Shown in pieces: positions 37,135 through 46,885 of a stretch of DNA of 64,000 nt; the first letter of the stretch is position 1, and each line of letters starts with the position of its first letter. Source of the DNA: Microbacterium kyungheense (GTDB lineage Bacteria; Actinomycetota; Actinomycetes; Actinomycetales; Microbacteriaceae); assembly GCF_006783905.1 (NCBI RefSeq), contig NZ_VFPE01000001.1, positions 1,178,001-1,242,000 on the forward strand, given 5' to 3'. Below the pieces are notes generated by a model, which was not told the origin of the DNA, made no database searches, and was given only the letters and a program-made list of their open reading frames with translations. The position numbers and the translations under genes are program-made.

Positions 37135-37739
37135 GCGCCGCACCCCGCACCGCTTCGCTCCGGCGCGCGACCAGCGAGTCCACCGTCGAGCTCGAGCTCG
37201 ACCTCGACGGCTCGGGCCGCAGCCGCATCGACTCGACCGTGCCGTTCTTCGACCACATGCTGACGGCGTTCGCGAAGCACTCGCTGACCGATCTCACCGT
37301 CCGCGCGTCGGGCGACACCGACATCGATGCGCACCACACCGTCGAAGACATCTCGATCGTCCTCGGCCAGGCGATCCGTGAGGCCCTCGGCGACAAGTCT
37401 GGCATCTCGCGCTACGGCGACGCGCTCGTCCCTCTCGACGAGGCTCTGGCGCAGGCTGTCGTCGACATCAGCGGGCGCCCGTACCTCGTGCACACCGGTG
37501 AGCCTGCCGGGTTCGAGCACCACCTGATCGGCGGGCACTTCACCGGCTCCCTGGTGCGCCACACGTTCGAGGCGATCTCGTTCAACGCCGCGCTCACCGT
37601 CCACGTGAACGTGCTGGCCGGCCGCGATCCCCACCACATCGCCGAGGCCGAGTACAAGGCGTTCGCCCGCGCGTTCCGCCAGGCCAAGGCGCTCGACCCG
37701 CTGGTCGACGGCATCCCGAGCACGAAGGGCGCACTGTGA
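37131..37739 (+). CDS. hisB: Imidazoleglycerol-phosphate dehydratase
   Basis: A 202-residue manganese enzyme dehydrating imidazole-glycerol phosphate. The two His-rich metal motifs are present: [12 protein letters not shown] with [13 protein letters not shown] in the first half, and [21 protein letters not shown] with [18 protein letters not shown] in the second. It is the monofunctional form, without a histidinol-phosphatase domain. Both ends overlap neighbours (hisC by 4, hisH by 4), so the three are translationally coupled. Confidence 0.96.
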   Translation: MSAAPRTASLRRATSESTVELELDLDGSGRSRIDSTVPFFDHMLTAFAKHSLTDLTVRASGDTDIDAHHTVEDISIVLGQAIREALGDKSGISRYGDALVPLDEALAQAVVDISGRPYLVHTGEPAGFEHHLIGGHFTGSLVRHTFEAISFNAALTVHVNVLAGRDPHHIAEAEYKAFARAFRQAKALDPLVDGIPSTKGAL

Positions 37740-38392
37740 CCGAGAGCGGCAAGCCGGTCGTCGCCGTCCTCGACTACGGGTCGGGCAACGTCCACTCCGC
37801 CGTCAAGGCGCTCATCGCCGCGGGAGCCGACGCGCGACTCACGTCGGACCGCGGCCTGGTGATGGATGCCGACGGCCTGTTCGTCCCGGGCGTCGGCGCT
37901 TTTCGCGCCGTCGCCGAGGCGCTGCGGGCGAGCCGCGGCGACGAGCTCATCGAACGGCGCCTCGCGGGCGGCCGGCCGGTCATCGGCGTCTGCGTCGGCA
38001 TGCAGATCTTCTTCGAGCGCGGTGTGGAACGCGGCGTCGACACCGAGGGCATGGGCGAGTGGCCGGGCGTCGTCACCGAGCTCGACGCGCCCGTGCTGCC
38101 GCACATGGGCTGGAACACCGTGCAGGCGGGCGAGGGCTCGCGGCTGTTCCGCGGCATCGAGGACGAGCGCTTCTACTTCGTGCACTCCTTCGGCGCCCAG
38201 AAGTGGCTGCTGGACGTGCAGCCGCCGTTCCCGCAGCCGGTGCTCACGTGGTGCGACTACGGCACGCCGTTCCTCGCCGCCGTCGAGAACGGACCGCTGT
38301 CGGCCACCCAGTTCCACCCCGAGAAGTCGGGGGATGCCGGCATCCGGCTGCTGGCGAATTGGATCGACGGCCTCAGCGCGGCTACCCTCTGA
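37736..38392 (+). CDS. hisH: Imidazole glycerol phosphate synthase glutaminase subunit
   Basis: A 218-residue class-I glutamine amidotransferase that feeds ammonia to HisF. The nucleophile C86 lies in [11 protein letters not shown], and the His/Glu pair in TQFHPEKS (about H194, E196). The oxyanion strand PGVGAFRAV is present. Start GTG 37736 overlaps hisB. Its partner hisF is not in the window: the gene two places downstream is an SseB-like gene, so hisF and hisI must be elsewhere. Confidence 0.95.
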   Translation: MTESGKPVVAVLDYGSGNVHSAVKALIAAGADARLTSDRGLVMDADGLFVPGVGAFRAVAEALRASRGDELIERRLAGGRPVIGVCVGMQIFFERGVERGVDTEGMGEWPGVVTELDAPVLPHMGWNTVQAGEGSRLFRGIEDERFYFVHSFGAQKWLLDVQPPFPQPVLTWCDYGTPFLAAVENGPLSATQFHPEKSGDAGIRLLANWIDGLSAATL

Positions 38393-38468
38393 ACTCGTGC
38401 CCGTCCGCGCCCGCGATCGTCGCGCGTGACCCTGTCCGCACGCACAAGACTTGATCAGCCAGGAAAAC

Positions 38469-39215
38469 ATGAACGATTTCGCGTCCACGCCCAAGCTCGT
38501 CCTTCTGCCCGCCGTCGATGTGGCCGACGGCAAGGCGGTGCGGCTCACCCAGGGTGAGGCGGGCACCGAGACGAGCTACGGCGACCCTGTCGACGCGGCG
38601 CTGGACTTCGCCCGCCAGGGTGCCCAGTGGATCCACCTCGTGGACCTGGACGCCGCCTTCGGCCGGGGCAGCAACGCCGGTGTGCTGCGCCGTGTGATCA
38701 AGCAGGTCAAGGGCGTGCAGGTCGAACTGTCGGGCGGGATCCGCGACGACCGCACGCTGGAGGCGGCGCTCGAGAGCGGCGCATCGCGCATCAACCTCGG
38801 CACCGCGGCGCTGGAGAACCCCGAGTGGGCGGCCGACGTCATCAGCCGGTACGGCGACGCGATCGCCGTGGGGCTCGACGTGCGCGGCACCACGCTGGCG
38901 GCGCGCGGCTGGACGCGCGAGGGCGGCGACCTGTGGACGGTCCTGGACCGCCTGGAGGCCGCGGGCTGCAGCCGCTACGTCGTCACCGACGTCACCAAGG
39001 ACGGCACGCTCAAGGGCCCGAACCTCGAACTGCTGCGCGAACTGACGACCCGCACGCCCAAGCCCGTCGTGGCCTCCGGCGGCGTGTCGAGCCTCGACGA
39101 CATCGCGGCGCTCCGCGACCTCGTGCCGCTCGGCGTCGAGGGAGCGATCGTCGGCAAGGCGCTGTACGCCGGTGCGTTCACGCTCGCCGAGGCGCTGGAT
39201 GTCGCCGGACACTGA
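38469..39215 (+). CDS. hisA: HisA/PriA-type phosphoribosyl isomerase
   Basis: A 248-residue (beta-alpha)8 barrel isomerising ProFAR in histidine synthesis. Catalytic acids are visible in [15 protein letters not shown] (first Asp) and [15 protein letters not shown] (second Asp), and phosphate-binding loops in [16 protein letters not shown] and [14 protein letters not shown]. In most actinobacteria this protein is PriA, which also performs the TrpF reaction, because they lack trpF; residues such as the Arg of LSGGIRDD fit PriA. ATG 38469 has an AGGAAAA site; an upstream TTG at 38451 is less likely. Confidence 0.92.
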   Translation: MNDFASTPKLVLLPAVDVADGKAVRLTQGEAGTETSYGDPVDAALDFARQGAQWIHLVDLDAAFGRGSNAGVLRRVIKQVKGVQVELSGGIRDDRTLEAALESGASRINLGTAALENPEWAADVISRYGDAIAVGLDVRGTTLAARGWTREGGDLWTVLDRLEAAGCSRYVVTDVTKDGTLKGPNLELLRELTTRTPKPVVASGGVSSLDDIAALRDLVPLGVEGAIVGKALYAGAFTLAEALDVAGH

Positions 39216-39990
39216 CCCGGGTGCCGGTGCGCACCCGCACCACGGCGCCGACTCCGCCGGCGTCCCGTGGGAGGGTCGCAGCTTCCACAGCAACCCCCAC
39301 GCGGCGGATGACGGGTCGGCCGACTCGGCCCTGCTCGCCGCGCTCACCGCGTTCCGCACGGGCGCGGGCACGCAGCGCGACGTCGTCGAGGCGTATCGCT
39401 CCGCGCGCCTGCTCATCCCGCTGATCGCCGACAAGGGCGACCACGGCATCGGACCGCACGGTCTGGAGGTCGACAAGACCCAGGAGCTGTCGATCGTGAC
39501 GGTGGCGGCTCCCGACGGCCGTCGTGTGCTTCCCGTGTTCACCTCGGTCGACACCATGCGGCGGTGGGATGCCGCGGCCCGGCCCGTCCCGGCCGACGGC
39601 GTCCGCACGGCGCTCGCGGCGGCCGCCGACGACACCGACCTGATCGTGGTGGACCCCGGCTCCGAGACGGAGTTCGTGATCCGCCGGCCCGCGGTGTGGG
39701 CGATCGGGCAGGGGCACGCGTGGGAGCCGAGCTTCCTGTCGCCCGAGGTCGTGGCCGGCCTGCACGAGAGCATCGGCGGCGAGCTCGCCGTCATCGACCT
39801 CGTCGTCGAGTCGGGCGATCCTGACGCGCGGCTGCGCGGGCCGGAGCTCATCGTGCGGCTGCAGCTGATGCAGGGTCTGGAGAAGGACGAGCTCGACGCC
39901 GTCCTCGCGCGACTGGCGAGGCGGTGGGCAGCCGACGACCGCATCGCGGTGCTCGTGGACTCGCTCACCGTGAAGCTCGTCCGGGTCTGA
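39199..39990 (+). CDS. SseB family protein
   Basis: A 263-residue protein with the SseB N-terminal domain: [66 protein letters not shown], and [39 protein letters not shown]. The family is of unknown biochemical role in actinobacteria, where it often follows hisA. The start at ATG 39199 overlaps the hisA end by 17 bases in another frame, suggesting coupling. The C-terminal third resembles a small regulatory alpha/beta domain. Confidence 0.83.
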   Translation: MSPDTDPGAGAHPHHGADSAGVPWEGRSFHSNPHAADDGSADSALLAALTAFRTGAGTQRDVVEAYRSARLLIPLIADKGDHGIGPHGLEVDKTQELSIVTVAAPDGRRVLPVFTSVDTMRRWDAAARPVPADGVRTALAAAADDTDLIVVDPGSETEFVIRRPAVWAIGQGHAWEPSFLSPEVVAGLHESIGGELAVIDLVVESGDPDARLRGPELIVRLQLMQGLEKDELDAVLARLARRWAADDRIAVLVDSLTVKLVRV

Positions 39991-40075
39991 CGCGAGAGGC
40001 CGAGACAGACCCGGCGTCCCGGGCATAGAGTCCTCCTGTCTCACGACGTCAGCCGGCCGCAGGGAGGTTGCACCG

Positions 40076-41461
40076 ATGCATCCCGAATCCGATGCGTTCC
40101 CGCGTGCGCTCGACGCCGCAGCGGAGTCCGCGAACGCCTGGCTCGCAGCTCTCGACGACCGTCCGATCCCGCCGCGCGCCGGTGCGGATGAGGTGAAGGA
40201 CGCCCTCGGCCGCGAACTGGCGGATGACGCGACCGATCCGGAGGACGTCGTCCGCGCGCTCGCGGCGGCGGTGGAGCCCGGCCTCATGGGGATGCCGAGC
40301 GCCCGGTTCTACGGGTGGGTCATCGGCGGCACGCAGCCGGCGGCGCTCGCCGCCGACTGGCTCGTGTCGGCATGGGACCAGAACACGGCTCTGCGTGCAG
40401 TGACGCCCGGCGTCATCGCCGCGGAGGAGCTGGCGGGGGAGTGGATCCTCGACCTCCTCGGGCTGCCGGCCGGCGCCGACGTCGGGTTCGTGACCGGCGC
40501 CACCGTCGCCAACTTCACGTGTCTGGCCGCCGCGCGCGACGCCGTGCTCCGCGACGTCGGGTGGGATTCGTCCATCCAGGGCCTCGCGGGAGGACCGCGC
40601 GTGCGCGTCATCGTCGGGGCGGAGCGGCATGACACCGTCGACCACGCCGTGCGGATGCTGGGCCTCGGCGCGCCCGTCGTCGTGCCGGCCGACGACCAGG
40701 GGCGGATCGACGTGGCCGCGCTGGAAGCGGAGCTCGCGGTCGACCACGGCCCCACGATCGTCGTGCTGCAGGCGGGCAATCTGCATTCCGGAGCCTTCGA
40801 CGACTTCGGCGCGGCGATCGACCTCGCGCATCTCGGCGGCGCGTGGGTGCACGTCGACGGCGCGTTCGGCCTGTGGGCCGCGGCATCCCCTCGCTCGCGG
40901 CCGCTGGTCGCTCACGTGGAGCGCGCGGATTCGTGGGCGACCGACGCGCACAAGACGCTCAGCGTGCCCTACGACTGCGGCATCGCGATCGTCGCCGACC
41001 CGGCGGCGCTGCGCGCGGCGATGGGCATGACGGCGACCTATCTGAGCCGCACTGCGAGCACCGACCACGCCGACCCGCACGACCGCGTGCCGGAGCTGTC
41101 GCGGCGGGCGCGCGGGGTGCCGACCTACGCGGCGCTGCGGGCGATGGGGCGGGACGGCGTCACGGCGCTCGTGGATCGGCTGACGGATGCCGCGACCGCC
41201 CTGGCCGCAGGGCTGTCGCGTCTCGCCGGCGTCGAGGTGCTGAACGACGTCGTCTTCACCCAGGTGTGCGTCGCGTGCGCGGACGACACCGCGACCGACG
41301 CGTGGGCGGACGCGCTGCGAGCGGATGGCGTGGCGTTCGCCTCGTCGTCGCACTGGCACGGGCGCTCCGTGCTGAGGTTCTCCGTCAGCAACTGGGGGAC
41401 CGACGCCGGTCAGGTCGAGCGCACGCTCACGGCGGCGGCATCCGCGCTCGCCCGCGTGTGA
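40076..41461 (+). CDS. PLP-dependent group II decarboxylase-like protein
   Basis: A 461-residue fold-type I PLP enzyme. Signatures are RFYGWVIGGTQPAALAADWL, NTALRAVTPGVIAAEELAGEWILDLLGLP, VTGATVANFTCLAAARDAVL, VHVDGAFGLWA, and the Schiff-base lysine K293 in TDAHKTLSVPYDCGIAIV. The architecture is that of aromatic/diaminobutyrate/aspartate decarboxylases; the amino acid cannot be named. A GGGAGG ribosome site precedes ATG 40076. It stands alone between the his genes and DUF1844, a place where relatives usually have no such gene as far as I recall. Confidence 0.87.
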   Translation: MHPESDAFPRALDAAAESANAWLAALDDRPIPPRAGADEVKDALGRELADDATDPEDVVRALAAAVEPGLMGMPSARFYGWVIGGTQPAALAADWLVSAWDQNTALRAVTPGVIAAEELAGEWILDLLGLPAGADVGFVTGATVANFTCLAAARDAVLRDVGWDSSIQGLAGGPRVRVIVGAERHDTVDHAVRMLGLGAPVVVPADDQGRIDVAALEAELAVDHGPTIVVLQAGNLHSGAFDDFGAAIDLAHLGGAWVHVDGAFGLWAAASPRSRPLVAHVERADSWATDAHKTLSVPYDCGIAIVADPAALRAAMGMTATYLSRTASTDHADPHDRVPELSRRARGVPTYAALRAMGRDGVTALVDRLTDAATALAAGLSRLAGVEVLNDVVFTQVCVACADDTATDAWADALRADGVAFASSSHWHGRSVLRFSVSNWGTDAGQVERTLTAAASALARV

Positions 41462-41477
41462 GCGGGCATCGGGGCGG

Positions 41478-41894
41478 TCAGTTGACCGGACCGGTCCACT
41501 TCTCGCCGGGGCCCTTGCCGATCGGGTCGGGGATGACCGACGCCTCGCGGAACGCGAGCTGCACCGAGCGCAGGCCGTCGCGCAGCGAGCGGGCGTGCAT
41601 GTCGCTGATCTCGGGGGCTCCGGCCGTGACGAGGCCGGCAAGGGCGTTGATGAGCTTGCGGGCCTCGTCGAGATCGGTCTGAGTGGCGGGATCGTCAGCG
41701 AGGCCGACCTTGACGGCGGCCGCGCTCAGCAGGTGCACGGCGGTCGTCGTGATCACCTCGACGGCGGGCACATCCGCGATGTCGCGGGTGGCCGAGGCCG
41801 CCGCGCGTTCCTGCTCCTCCCAGCGGGCCTGGCGCTCGGCATCCACCGCTGCCGCACTCGTCTGGTCGCCGTCCTGGTCTCGAATCGTGTCCAC
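41478..41894 (-). CDS. DUF1844 family protein
   Basis: A 138-residue protein with the DUF1844 core [24 protein letters not shown] and [45 protein letters not shown]. An acidic, Gln/Ala-rich N terminus precedes it. The family is typically found divergent from infC in actinobacteria, and its role is unknown. GTG 41894 is preferred to the longer frame, which would run through the infC promoter region. It converges with the decarboxylase gene. Confidence 0.85.
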   Translation of the reverse strand: MDTIRDQDGDQTSAAAVDAERQARWEEQERAAASATRDIADVPAVEVITTTAVHLLSAAAVKVGLADDPATQTDLDEARKLINALAGLVTAGAPEISDMHARSLRDGLRSVQLAFREASVIPDPIGKGPGEKWTGPVN

Positions 41895-41923
41895 GCCGTT
41901 CTCTCTGATAGACTGCTGCGGTC

Positions 41924-41944
41924 TCCGGTGCGTTCTGCACCGGA
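41924..41944 (+). promoter_or_regulatory. Hairpin in the infC upstream leader
   Basis: An 8-bp stem, TCCGGTGC / GCACCGGA, with loop GTTCT, 14 bases after a TAGACT -10 candidate (41909-41914). If that box is used, the hairpin is at the 5' end of a leader of about 200 nt before infC. Such leaders in other bacteria carry autoregulation by IF3 or L20. The remaining 170 bases to infC contain no other structure I can support. Confidence 0.4.
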
Positions 41945-42105
41945 TCGGAAAGTGGATCACATCCCACCCGCGCTTGCCGTTCCAGGCTACCGGGTCATGC
42001 ACTCCGCCCCGACCGTTCGCGGAAGGGGTAGTTCAGGGTGCGAGAGCCGGCGCTCGCGTCGTGCCGGGTGGAATGCGTGACACTCTCCGTGAATCCATCC
42101 GCATG

Positions 42106-42111
42106 AAGGAG
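42106..42111 (+). promoter_or_regulatory. Shine-Dalgarno that fixes the ATC start of infC
   Basis: AAGGAG lies 6 nt before ATC 42118. Neither in-frame ATG upstream (42073, 42103) has a comparable ribosome site, and ATG 42103 would place this Shine-Dalgarno inside the coding region. Confidence 0.8.
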
Positions 42112-42117
42112 TTCCGC

Positions 42118-42753
<636 letters not shown>

Positions 42754-42762
42754 GCCCCCACA

Positions 42763-42805
42763 GACTCCCGCACCGGCGGGATGAGACTCCCGCCTGGGCG
42801 GGAAG
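42763..42805 (+). repeat. Two tandem identical-stem hairpins between infC and rpmI
   Basis: A unit of about 22 bases occurs twice in a row, each starting GACTCCCGC and containing the hairpin CCCGC-N4-GCGGG (loops ACCG and CTGG). The pair ends 20 bases before the rpmI start and just before its ribosome site (GGAAGAAGAG). They may be a protein-binding leader (for example for L20), processing sites or a pause signal. The repeat architecture is visible; the function is inference. Confidence 0.6.
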
Positions 42806-42824
42806 TGAAACGAAGGAAGAAGAG

Positions 42825-43019
42825 ATGCCGAAGCAGAAGACCCACTCGGGCGCCAAGAAGCGCTTCAAGGTCACCGGCAGCGGAAAGCTCATGAAGCAGC
42901 AGGCGAACCTTCGCCACAACTTCGAGGGCAAGCCCAGCCGCCGTACCCGCCGTCTGTCGCAGGAGCAGGTCCTCGCTCCCGGTGACGCCAAGGTCGCCAA
43001 GAAGCTCCTCGGTCGCTGA
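42825..43019 (+). CDS. rpmI: Ribosomal protein bL35
   Basis: A 64-residue, strongly basic protein with the bL35 pattern [21 protein letters not shown] and KVAKKLLGR at the end. It belongs to the large subunit. It lies in the standard infC-rpmI-rplT order, 71 bases after infC and 32 before rplT. A purine-rich site (AAGGAAGAAGAG) precedes ATG 42825. Confidence 0.97.
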   Translation: MPKQKTHSGAKKRFKVTGSGKLMKQQANLRHNFEGKPSRRTRRLSQEQVLAPGDAKVAKKLLGR

Positions 43020-43051
43020 GCGCGCCGACGCACGAATAGGAATCAATCGAA

Positions 43052-43435
43052 ATGGCTAGAGTCAAGCGGGCCGTCAACGCCCACAAGAAGCGTCGCGTCA
43101 TCCTCGAGCGCGCCTCGGGTTACCGTGGTCAGCGTTCGCGCCTGTACCGCAAGGCGAAGGAGCAGGTCACCCACTCGCTCGTCTACGCGTACCGCGACCG
43201 TCGCAAGCGCAAGGGCGACTTCCGCCGCCTGTGGATCCAGCGCATCAACGCCGCTGCCCGTCAGAACGGCATCACGTACAACCGGTTCATCCAGGGCCTC
43301 GGCCTCGCGGGTGTGCAGGTCGACCGCCGCATGCTCGCCGAGCTCGCGGTGAACGAGCCCAAGACGTTCGCGTCGCTCGTCCAGACCGCCAAGAAGGCTC
43401 TGCCCGAGAACGTCAACGCTCCCAAGAGCGCCTGA
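43052..43435 (+). CDS. rplT: Ribosomal protein bL20
   Basis: A 127-residue basic large-subunit assembly protein. Recognised by [43 protein letters not shown] and the globular end [27 protein letters not shown]. In other bacteria L20 represses its own operon by binding the leader before rpmI; the tandem hairpins there are candidates. A strong intrinsic terminator ends the operon. Confidence 0.97.
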   Translation: MARVKRAVNAHKKRRVILERASGYRGQRSRLYRKAKEQVTHSLVYAYRDRRKRKGDFRRLWIQRINAAARQNGITYNRFIQGLGLAGVQVDRRMLAELAVNEPKTFASLVQTAKKALPENVNAPKSA

Positions 43436-43456
43436 CACCGGCATCCGTCCAGAAAT

Positions 43457-43490
43457 GGGGCGTCCTCCGCACGGAGGGCGCCCCTTTCTT
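43457..43490 (+). terminator. Intrinsic terminator of infC-rpmI-rplT
   Basis: A stem of about 13 bp with one G-U pair (GGGGCGTCCTCCG against CGGAGGGCGCCCC, 43457-43484) is followed by TTTCTT, the clearest U-tract terminator in the window. The TAGACT -10 box of the next gene starts 6 bases later at 43496. Confidence 0.9.
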
Positions 43491-43507
43491 GTCCCTAGAC
43501 TGATGCC

Positions 43508-44308
43508 GTGCTCGAGAACCCCCGCTCTCCGCGTGTCCGCGCCGTCGCGAAGCTGACCAAGCGCAGTGCCCGCCAAGAGACCGGGCTGTTCCTGCTCGAG
43601 GGGCCGCAGGCGGCGCGCGAGGCGCTGGCGTACCGGCCCGACACCCTCGTCGAGATCTTCGCGACGCCGACGGCCCTCGACAAGCACACCGACGTGCGCG
43701 ATGCCGCGAAGGATGCCGGACTGGAGGTCGTCTACACGACCGAGGCGGTGCTCGACGCGATGGCCGACACCGTGACGCCGCAGGGCATCGTCGCGGTCGC
43801 GCGACAGGCGCCGACGTCCGTGCGCGAGGTGTTCGCGGCGTCTCCGCGGCTCGTCGCGATCTGCGAAGAGGTCCGCGACCCGGGCAACCTCGGCACGATC
43901 ATCCGTGCCGCAGACGCGGCGGGGGCGGATGCCGTCGTCCTGACCGGCCGGACGGTCGACCCCTACAACCCCAAGGTCGTGCGCGCCACGACCGGGTCGC
44001 TCTTCCACGTCCCGGTCGCCGTGGGCGTGGACCTCGCCACGGCTGTCGAGAAGGCACACGCCGCCGGCGTGCAGGTGATCGCCGCCGACGTCGGCGGGGG
44101 CGACTTCCTCGCGTCGCGCGAGCTGCTCGCGCAGCCCACGGCCTGGCTCTTCGGCAACGAGGCGCGCGGGCTCGAAGACGACGCGCTGGCGCTCGCGGAC
44201 CTGTCGCTGCGCCTGCCGATCTACGGCGCGGCGGAGTCGCTGAACCTCGCCACCGCGGCGAGCGTGTGCCTGTACGAGACCGCTTTCGCGCAGCGCGCAG
44301 CGGGCTGA
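43508..44308 (+). CDS. SpoU-family RNA 2'-O-methyltransferase
   Basis: A 266-residue SPOUT methyltransferase. The N-terminal RNA-binding substrate domain (RQETGLFLLEGPQAAREAL) precedes the three SpoU motifs: EEVRDPGNLGTIIRAADAAG, GSLFHVPV with WLFGNEARGL, and LPIYGAAESLNLATAASVCLYE, forming the SAM-binding knot. It probably modifies 23S rRNA (TsnR/RlmB-like). GTG 43508 is supported by TAGACT 6 nt upstream (43496-43501). It follows rplT directly, as in many actinobacteria. Confidence 0.92.
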   Translation: MLENPRSPRVRAVAKLTKRSARQETGLFLLEGPQAAREALAYRPDTLVEIFATPTALDKHTDVRDAAKDAGLEVVYTTEAVLDAMADTVTPQGIVAVARQAPTSVREVFAASPRLVAICEEVRDPGNLGTIIRAADAAGADAVVLTGRTVDPYNPKVVRATTGSLFHVPVAVGVDLATAVEKAHAAGVQVIAADVGGGDFLASRELLAQPTAWLFGNEARGLEDDALALADLSLRLPIYGAAESLNLATAASVCLYETAFAQRAAG

Positions 44309-44391
44309 GGACGCCGCGCGCCTGTTACAACACGGTTAAGACCCGTGTGGCGCTCTGGCACCGGGTCGGAACCCGGCCCTAATGTGGCGAT

Positions 44392-45195
44392 ATGACGCCC
44401 GACGACAGCGCGCCGCGTATTGAGCAGGCACCGACCAGCAACATCTCGGTGCGGCGCGGGGATCCCCTTGTGGTGATCAAGGATGTCCAGAAGCACTACG
44501 GCGACTTCCAAGCCCTGAAAGACATCGACCTCACCGTGAACCGCGGCGAAGTGGTCGTGGTCATCGGTCCGTCCGGCTCGGGCAAGTCGACGCTGTGCCG
44601 CACGATCAACCGCCTCGAGACCATCACGAGCGGGACGATCACGATCGACGGCAAGGAGCTGCCCAAAGAGGGCAAGGCGCTGGCGGGGCTGCGTGCCGAC
44701 GTCGGCATGGTGTTCCAGTCGTTCAACCTCTTCTCGCACCTCACGATCCTCGAGAACGTGACTCTCGGGCCCATCAAGGTCAAGAAGACGAAGAAGGCCG
44801 ACGCCGAGGCGCTGGCCAAGCAGCTCCTCGACCGCGTCGGCGTCGGCCACCAGGCGTCCAAGCTGCCGGCACAGCTGTCGGGCGGTCAGCAGCAGCGCGT
44901 GGCGATCGCCCGCGCCCTGGCGATGCAGCCCAAGGTCATGCTGTTCGACGAGCCGACGAGCGCGCTGGATCCCGAGATGATCAACGAGGTGCTCGACGTG
45001 ATGGTCGGCCTCGCCCAGGACGGCATGACGATGATCGTCGTCACGCACGAGATGGGGTTCGCACGCAAGGCGGCTGACCGCGTCGTCTTCATGGCCGACG
45101 GGCAGATCGTCGAGCAGGCGACGCCCGAGGAGTTCTTCACGAATCCGCAGAGCAGCAGGGCGAAGGACTTCCTCTCCAAGCTGCTCACCCACTGA
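44392..45195 (+). CDS. gluA: Glutamate-type ABC transporter ATP-binding protein
   Basis: A 267-residue polar amino-acid importer ATPase. Walker [10 protein letters not shown] is at residues 59-67, the signature is [15 protein letters not shown] and Walker [15 protein letters not shown]. About 25 extra residues precede the usual family start. A TAATGT -10 box (44380-44385) lies 6 nt before ATG 44392. It heads gluA-B-C-D, an arrangement like the glutamate uptake system of corynebacteria; glutamate specificity is inferred from similarity and gene order. Confidence 0.93.
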   Translation: MTPDDSAPRIEQAPTSNISVRRGDPLVVIKDVQKHYGDFQALKDIDLTVNRGEVVVVIGPSGSGKSTLCRTINRLETITSGTITIDGKELPKEGKALAGLRADVGMVFQSFNLFSHLTILENVTLGPIKVKKTKKADAEALAKQLLDRVGVGHQASKLPAQLSGGQQQRVAIARALAMQPKVMLFDEPTSALDPEMINEVLDVMVGLAQDGMTMIVVTHEMGFARKAADRVVFMADGQIVEQATPEEFFTNPQSSRAKDFLSKLLTH

Positions 45196-45256
45196 CGTCC
45201 GCGCCCGCACCGGCGCGACGAACGAACGAACACACGGAACGGACTTGGAGGATCAC

Positions 45257-46174
45257 ATGCGCAAGCTACGAATCGGCGGGGCGCTCGCGGGCATCGCGAT
45301 CGCGGCCCTCGCCCTCACGGCGTGCAACAGCGGCACGCCCGGCGCGGAGCCGGATGCGACGGACGGCGGCGGCGACGAAGAGACGTCGAGCACTCCGTGG
45401 ACGGTCGCGACGGACGTCTCCATCGACGGCAGCCCGACCTTCGACGCCATCACCGAGCGCGGGAGCGTGAAGGTGGGCGTCAAGGAGGACCAGCCCGGCC
45501 TCGGGTACCTCGACCCGGTGAGCGGTGAGCGCACCGGCTTCGACATCGACATCGCCCGCTGGATCGCGGCGTCCCTGGGTTACGACGAGGACAAGATCGA
45601 GTTCACGGCCATCCCGTCGGCGAACCGCGAGCAGGCGATCGTGAACGGCGACATCGACTACTACGTCGGCACGTACTCGATCACCGACAAGCGCAAGGAG
45701 CAGATCTCGTTCGCGGGCCCGTACTTCATCACGGGTCAGGGCCTGCTCGTCGCCGCCGACAACGACACGATCGACGGACCCGACTCGCTGACGTCCGACA
45801 TGACGGTGTGCTCGGCGACGGGTTCCACCTCGATCCAGCGCATCAAGGACCTCGGCACCGCGCAGACCAAGGAGTACGACACGTACTCGGCCTGCGTCGA
45901 GGACCTGAAGAACGGCCAGGTCGACGCGGTCACCACCGACGAGGCGATCCTCATCGGCTACGCCGCGCAGGACCCCGACAACCTCAAGGTGGTCGGCGAC
46001 GTCTTCAGCGAGGAGCGTTACGGCGTCGGCCTCGCCAAGGGCGACACGGCGATGCAGGAGTTCATCAACACGATGTTCACCGACGGCAACGACATCTGGC
46101 AGCAGATCTTCGACAACAACCTCGGGGCGTCGGGCGTGAAGGCCGAGCAGCCCGAGGTCGACCCGGTCGGTTGA
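45257..46174 (+). CDS. gluB: Glutamate-binding lipoprotein of ABC transporter
   Basis: A 305-residue substrate-binding protein. The lipoprotein signal MRKLRIGGALAGIAIAALAL-TAC puts the lipidated cysteine at C23, followed by an acidic Gly/Asp linker. The PBP2 fold has VKVGVKEDQPGLGYLDP, GFDIDIARWIAASLGY and the hinge/ligand segments TYSITDKRKEQISFAGPYFITGQG and DAVTTDEAILIGYA. ATG 45257 has GGAGG 5 nt upstream. It binds the amino acid outside the membrane and hands it to GluC/GluD. Confidence 0.92.
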   Translation: MRKLRIGGALAGIAIAALALTACNSGTPGAEPDATDGGGDEETSSTPWTVATDVSIDGSPTFDAITERGSVKVGVKEDQPGLGYLDPVSGERTGFDIDIARWIAASLGYDEDKIEFTAIPSANREQAIVNGDIDYYVGTYSITDKRKEQISFAGPYFITGQGLLVAADNDTIDGPDSLTSDMTVCSATGSTSIQRIKDLGTAQTKEYDTYSACVEDLKNGQVDAVTTDEAILIGYAAQDPDNLKVVGDVFSEERYGVGLAKGDTAMQEFINTMFTDGNDIWQQIFDNNLGASGVKAEQPEVDPVG

Positions 46175-46237
46175 TCGATCGGCGGTGGCGGCGCGATGGC
46201 GCCGTCACCGCCTCCGGCAGGAATGGGAAGGAGCCAC

Positions 46238-46885
46238 ATGGGCGTCATCACCGATCATCTCGACCTCTGGGGCGAGGCCATCGGCGGCACGCTCGTGCTG
46301 TTCTTCGGCGGCGGGCTGATCGCCCTGGTGCTCGGGTTCATCGTGGGCGCGATGCGGGTGTCGCCCATCCCGATCGCGCGAGCGGTCGGCGCGGTGTACG
46401 TCAACTGGATCCGCAACACGCCGCTCACGCTGGTGATGTTCTTCTTCGCCTTCTGCGTGCCCATCCTGCTGCGCCAGCGCATCGACCCCATCATCCTGCC
46501 GATGATCGCACTGGGCATCTACACGGCCACCTATGTCGCCGAGACGATCCGGTCGGGCGTCAACACGGTCCCGGTCGGTCAGGCGGAGGCGGCGCGTGCG
46601 CTGGGCCTGAGCTTCGGACAGGTCATGTCGTTCGTGATCCTGCCGCAGGCGACACGGTCGGTCATCCCGCCCATGATGAGCGTGTTCATCGCTCTCTTGA
46701 AGAACACCACGGTCGCGGCGGGCTTCTCGGTGCTGAACCTGGGCTCCATCAGATCCTGGCTCAGCGAGCAGGGTGAGAACCAGCTCGTCGTCCTGCTCTG
46801 GGTGATGGTCATCTTCGTGGCGCTGGTGCTCCTGCTCGCGTGGCTGCAACGGATCCTCGAGCGCAAGTGGAGGATCGCACGATGA
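46238..46885 (+). CDS. gluC: Amino-acid ABC transporter permease
   Basis: A 215-residue inner-membrane subunit with about five spans, beginning MGVITDHLDLWGEAIGGTLVLFFGGG. The HisM-type permease features are NWIRNTPLTLVMFFF, the coupling segment EAARALGLSFGQVMSFVILPQATRSVIPP, and LLKNTTVAAGF. A GAAGGAG site precedes ATG 46238. Its stop overlaps gluD (ATGA), so the two permeases are made in equal amount. Confidence 0.92.
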   Translation: MGVITDHLDLWGEAIGGTLVLFFGGGLIALVLGFIVGAMRVSPIPIARAVGAVYVNWIRNTPLTLVMFFFAFCVPILLRQRIDPIILPMIALGIYTATYVAETIRSGVNTVPVGQAEAARALGLSFGQVMSFVILPQATRSVIPPMMSVFIALLKNTTVAAGFSVLNLGSIRSWLSEQGENQLVVLLWVMVIFVALVLLLAWLQRILERKWRIAR

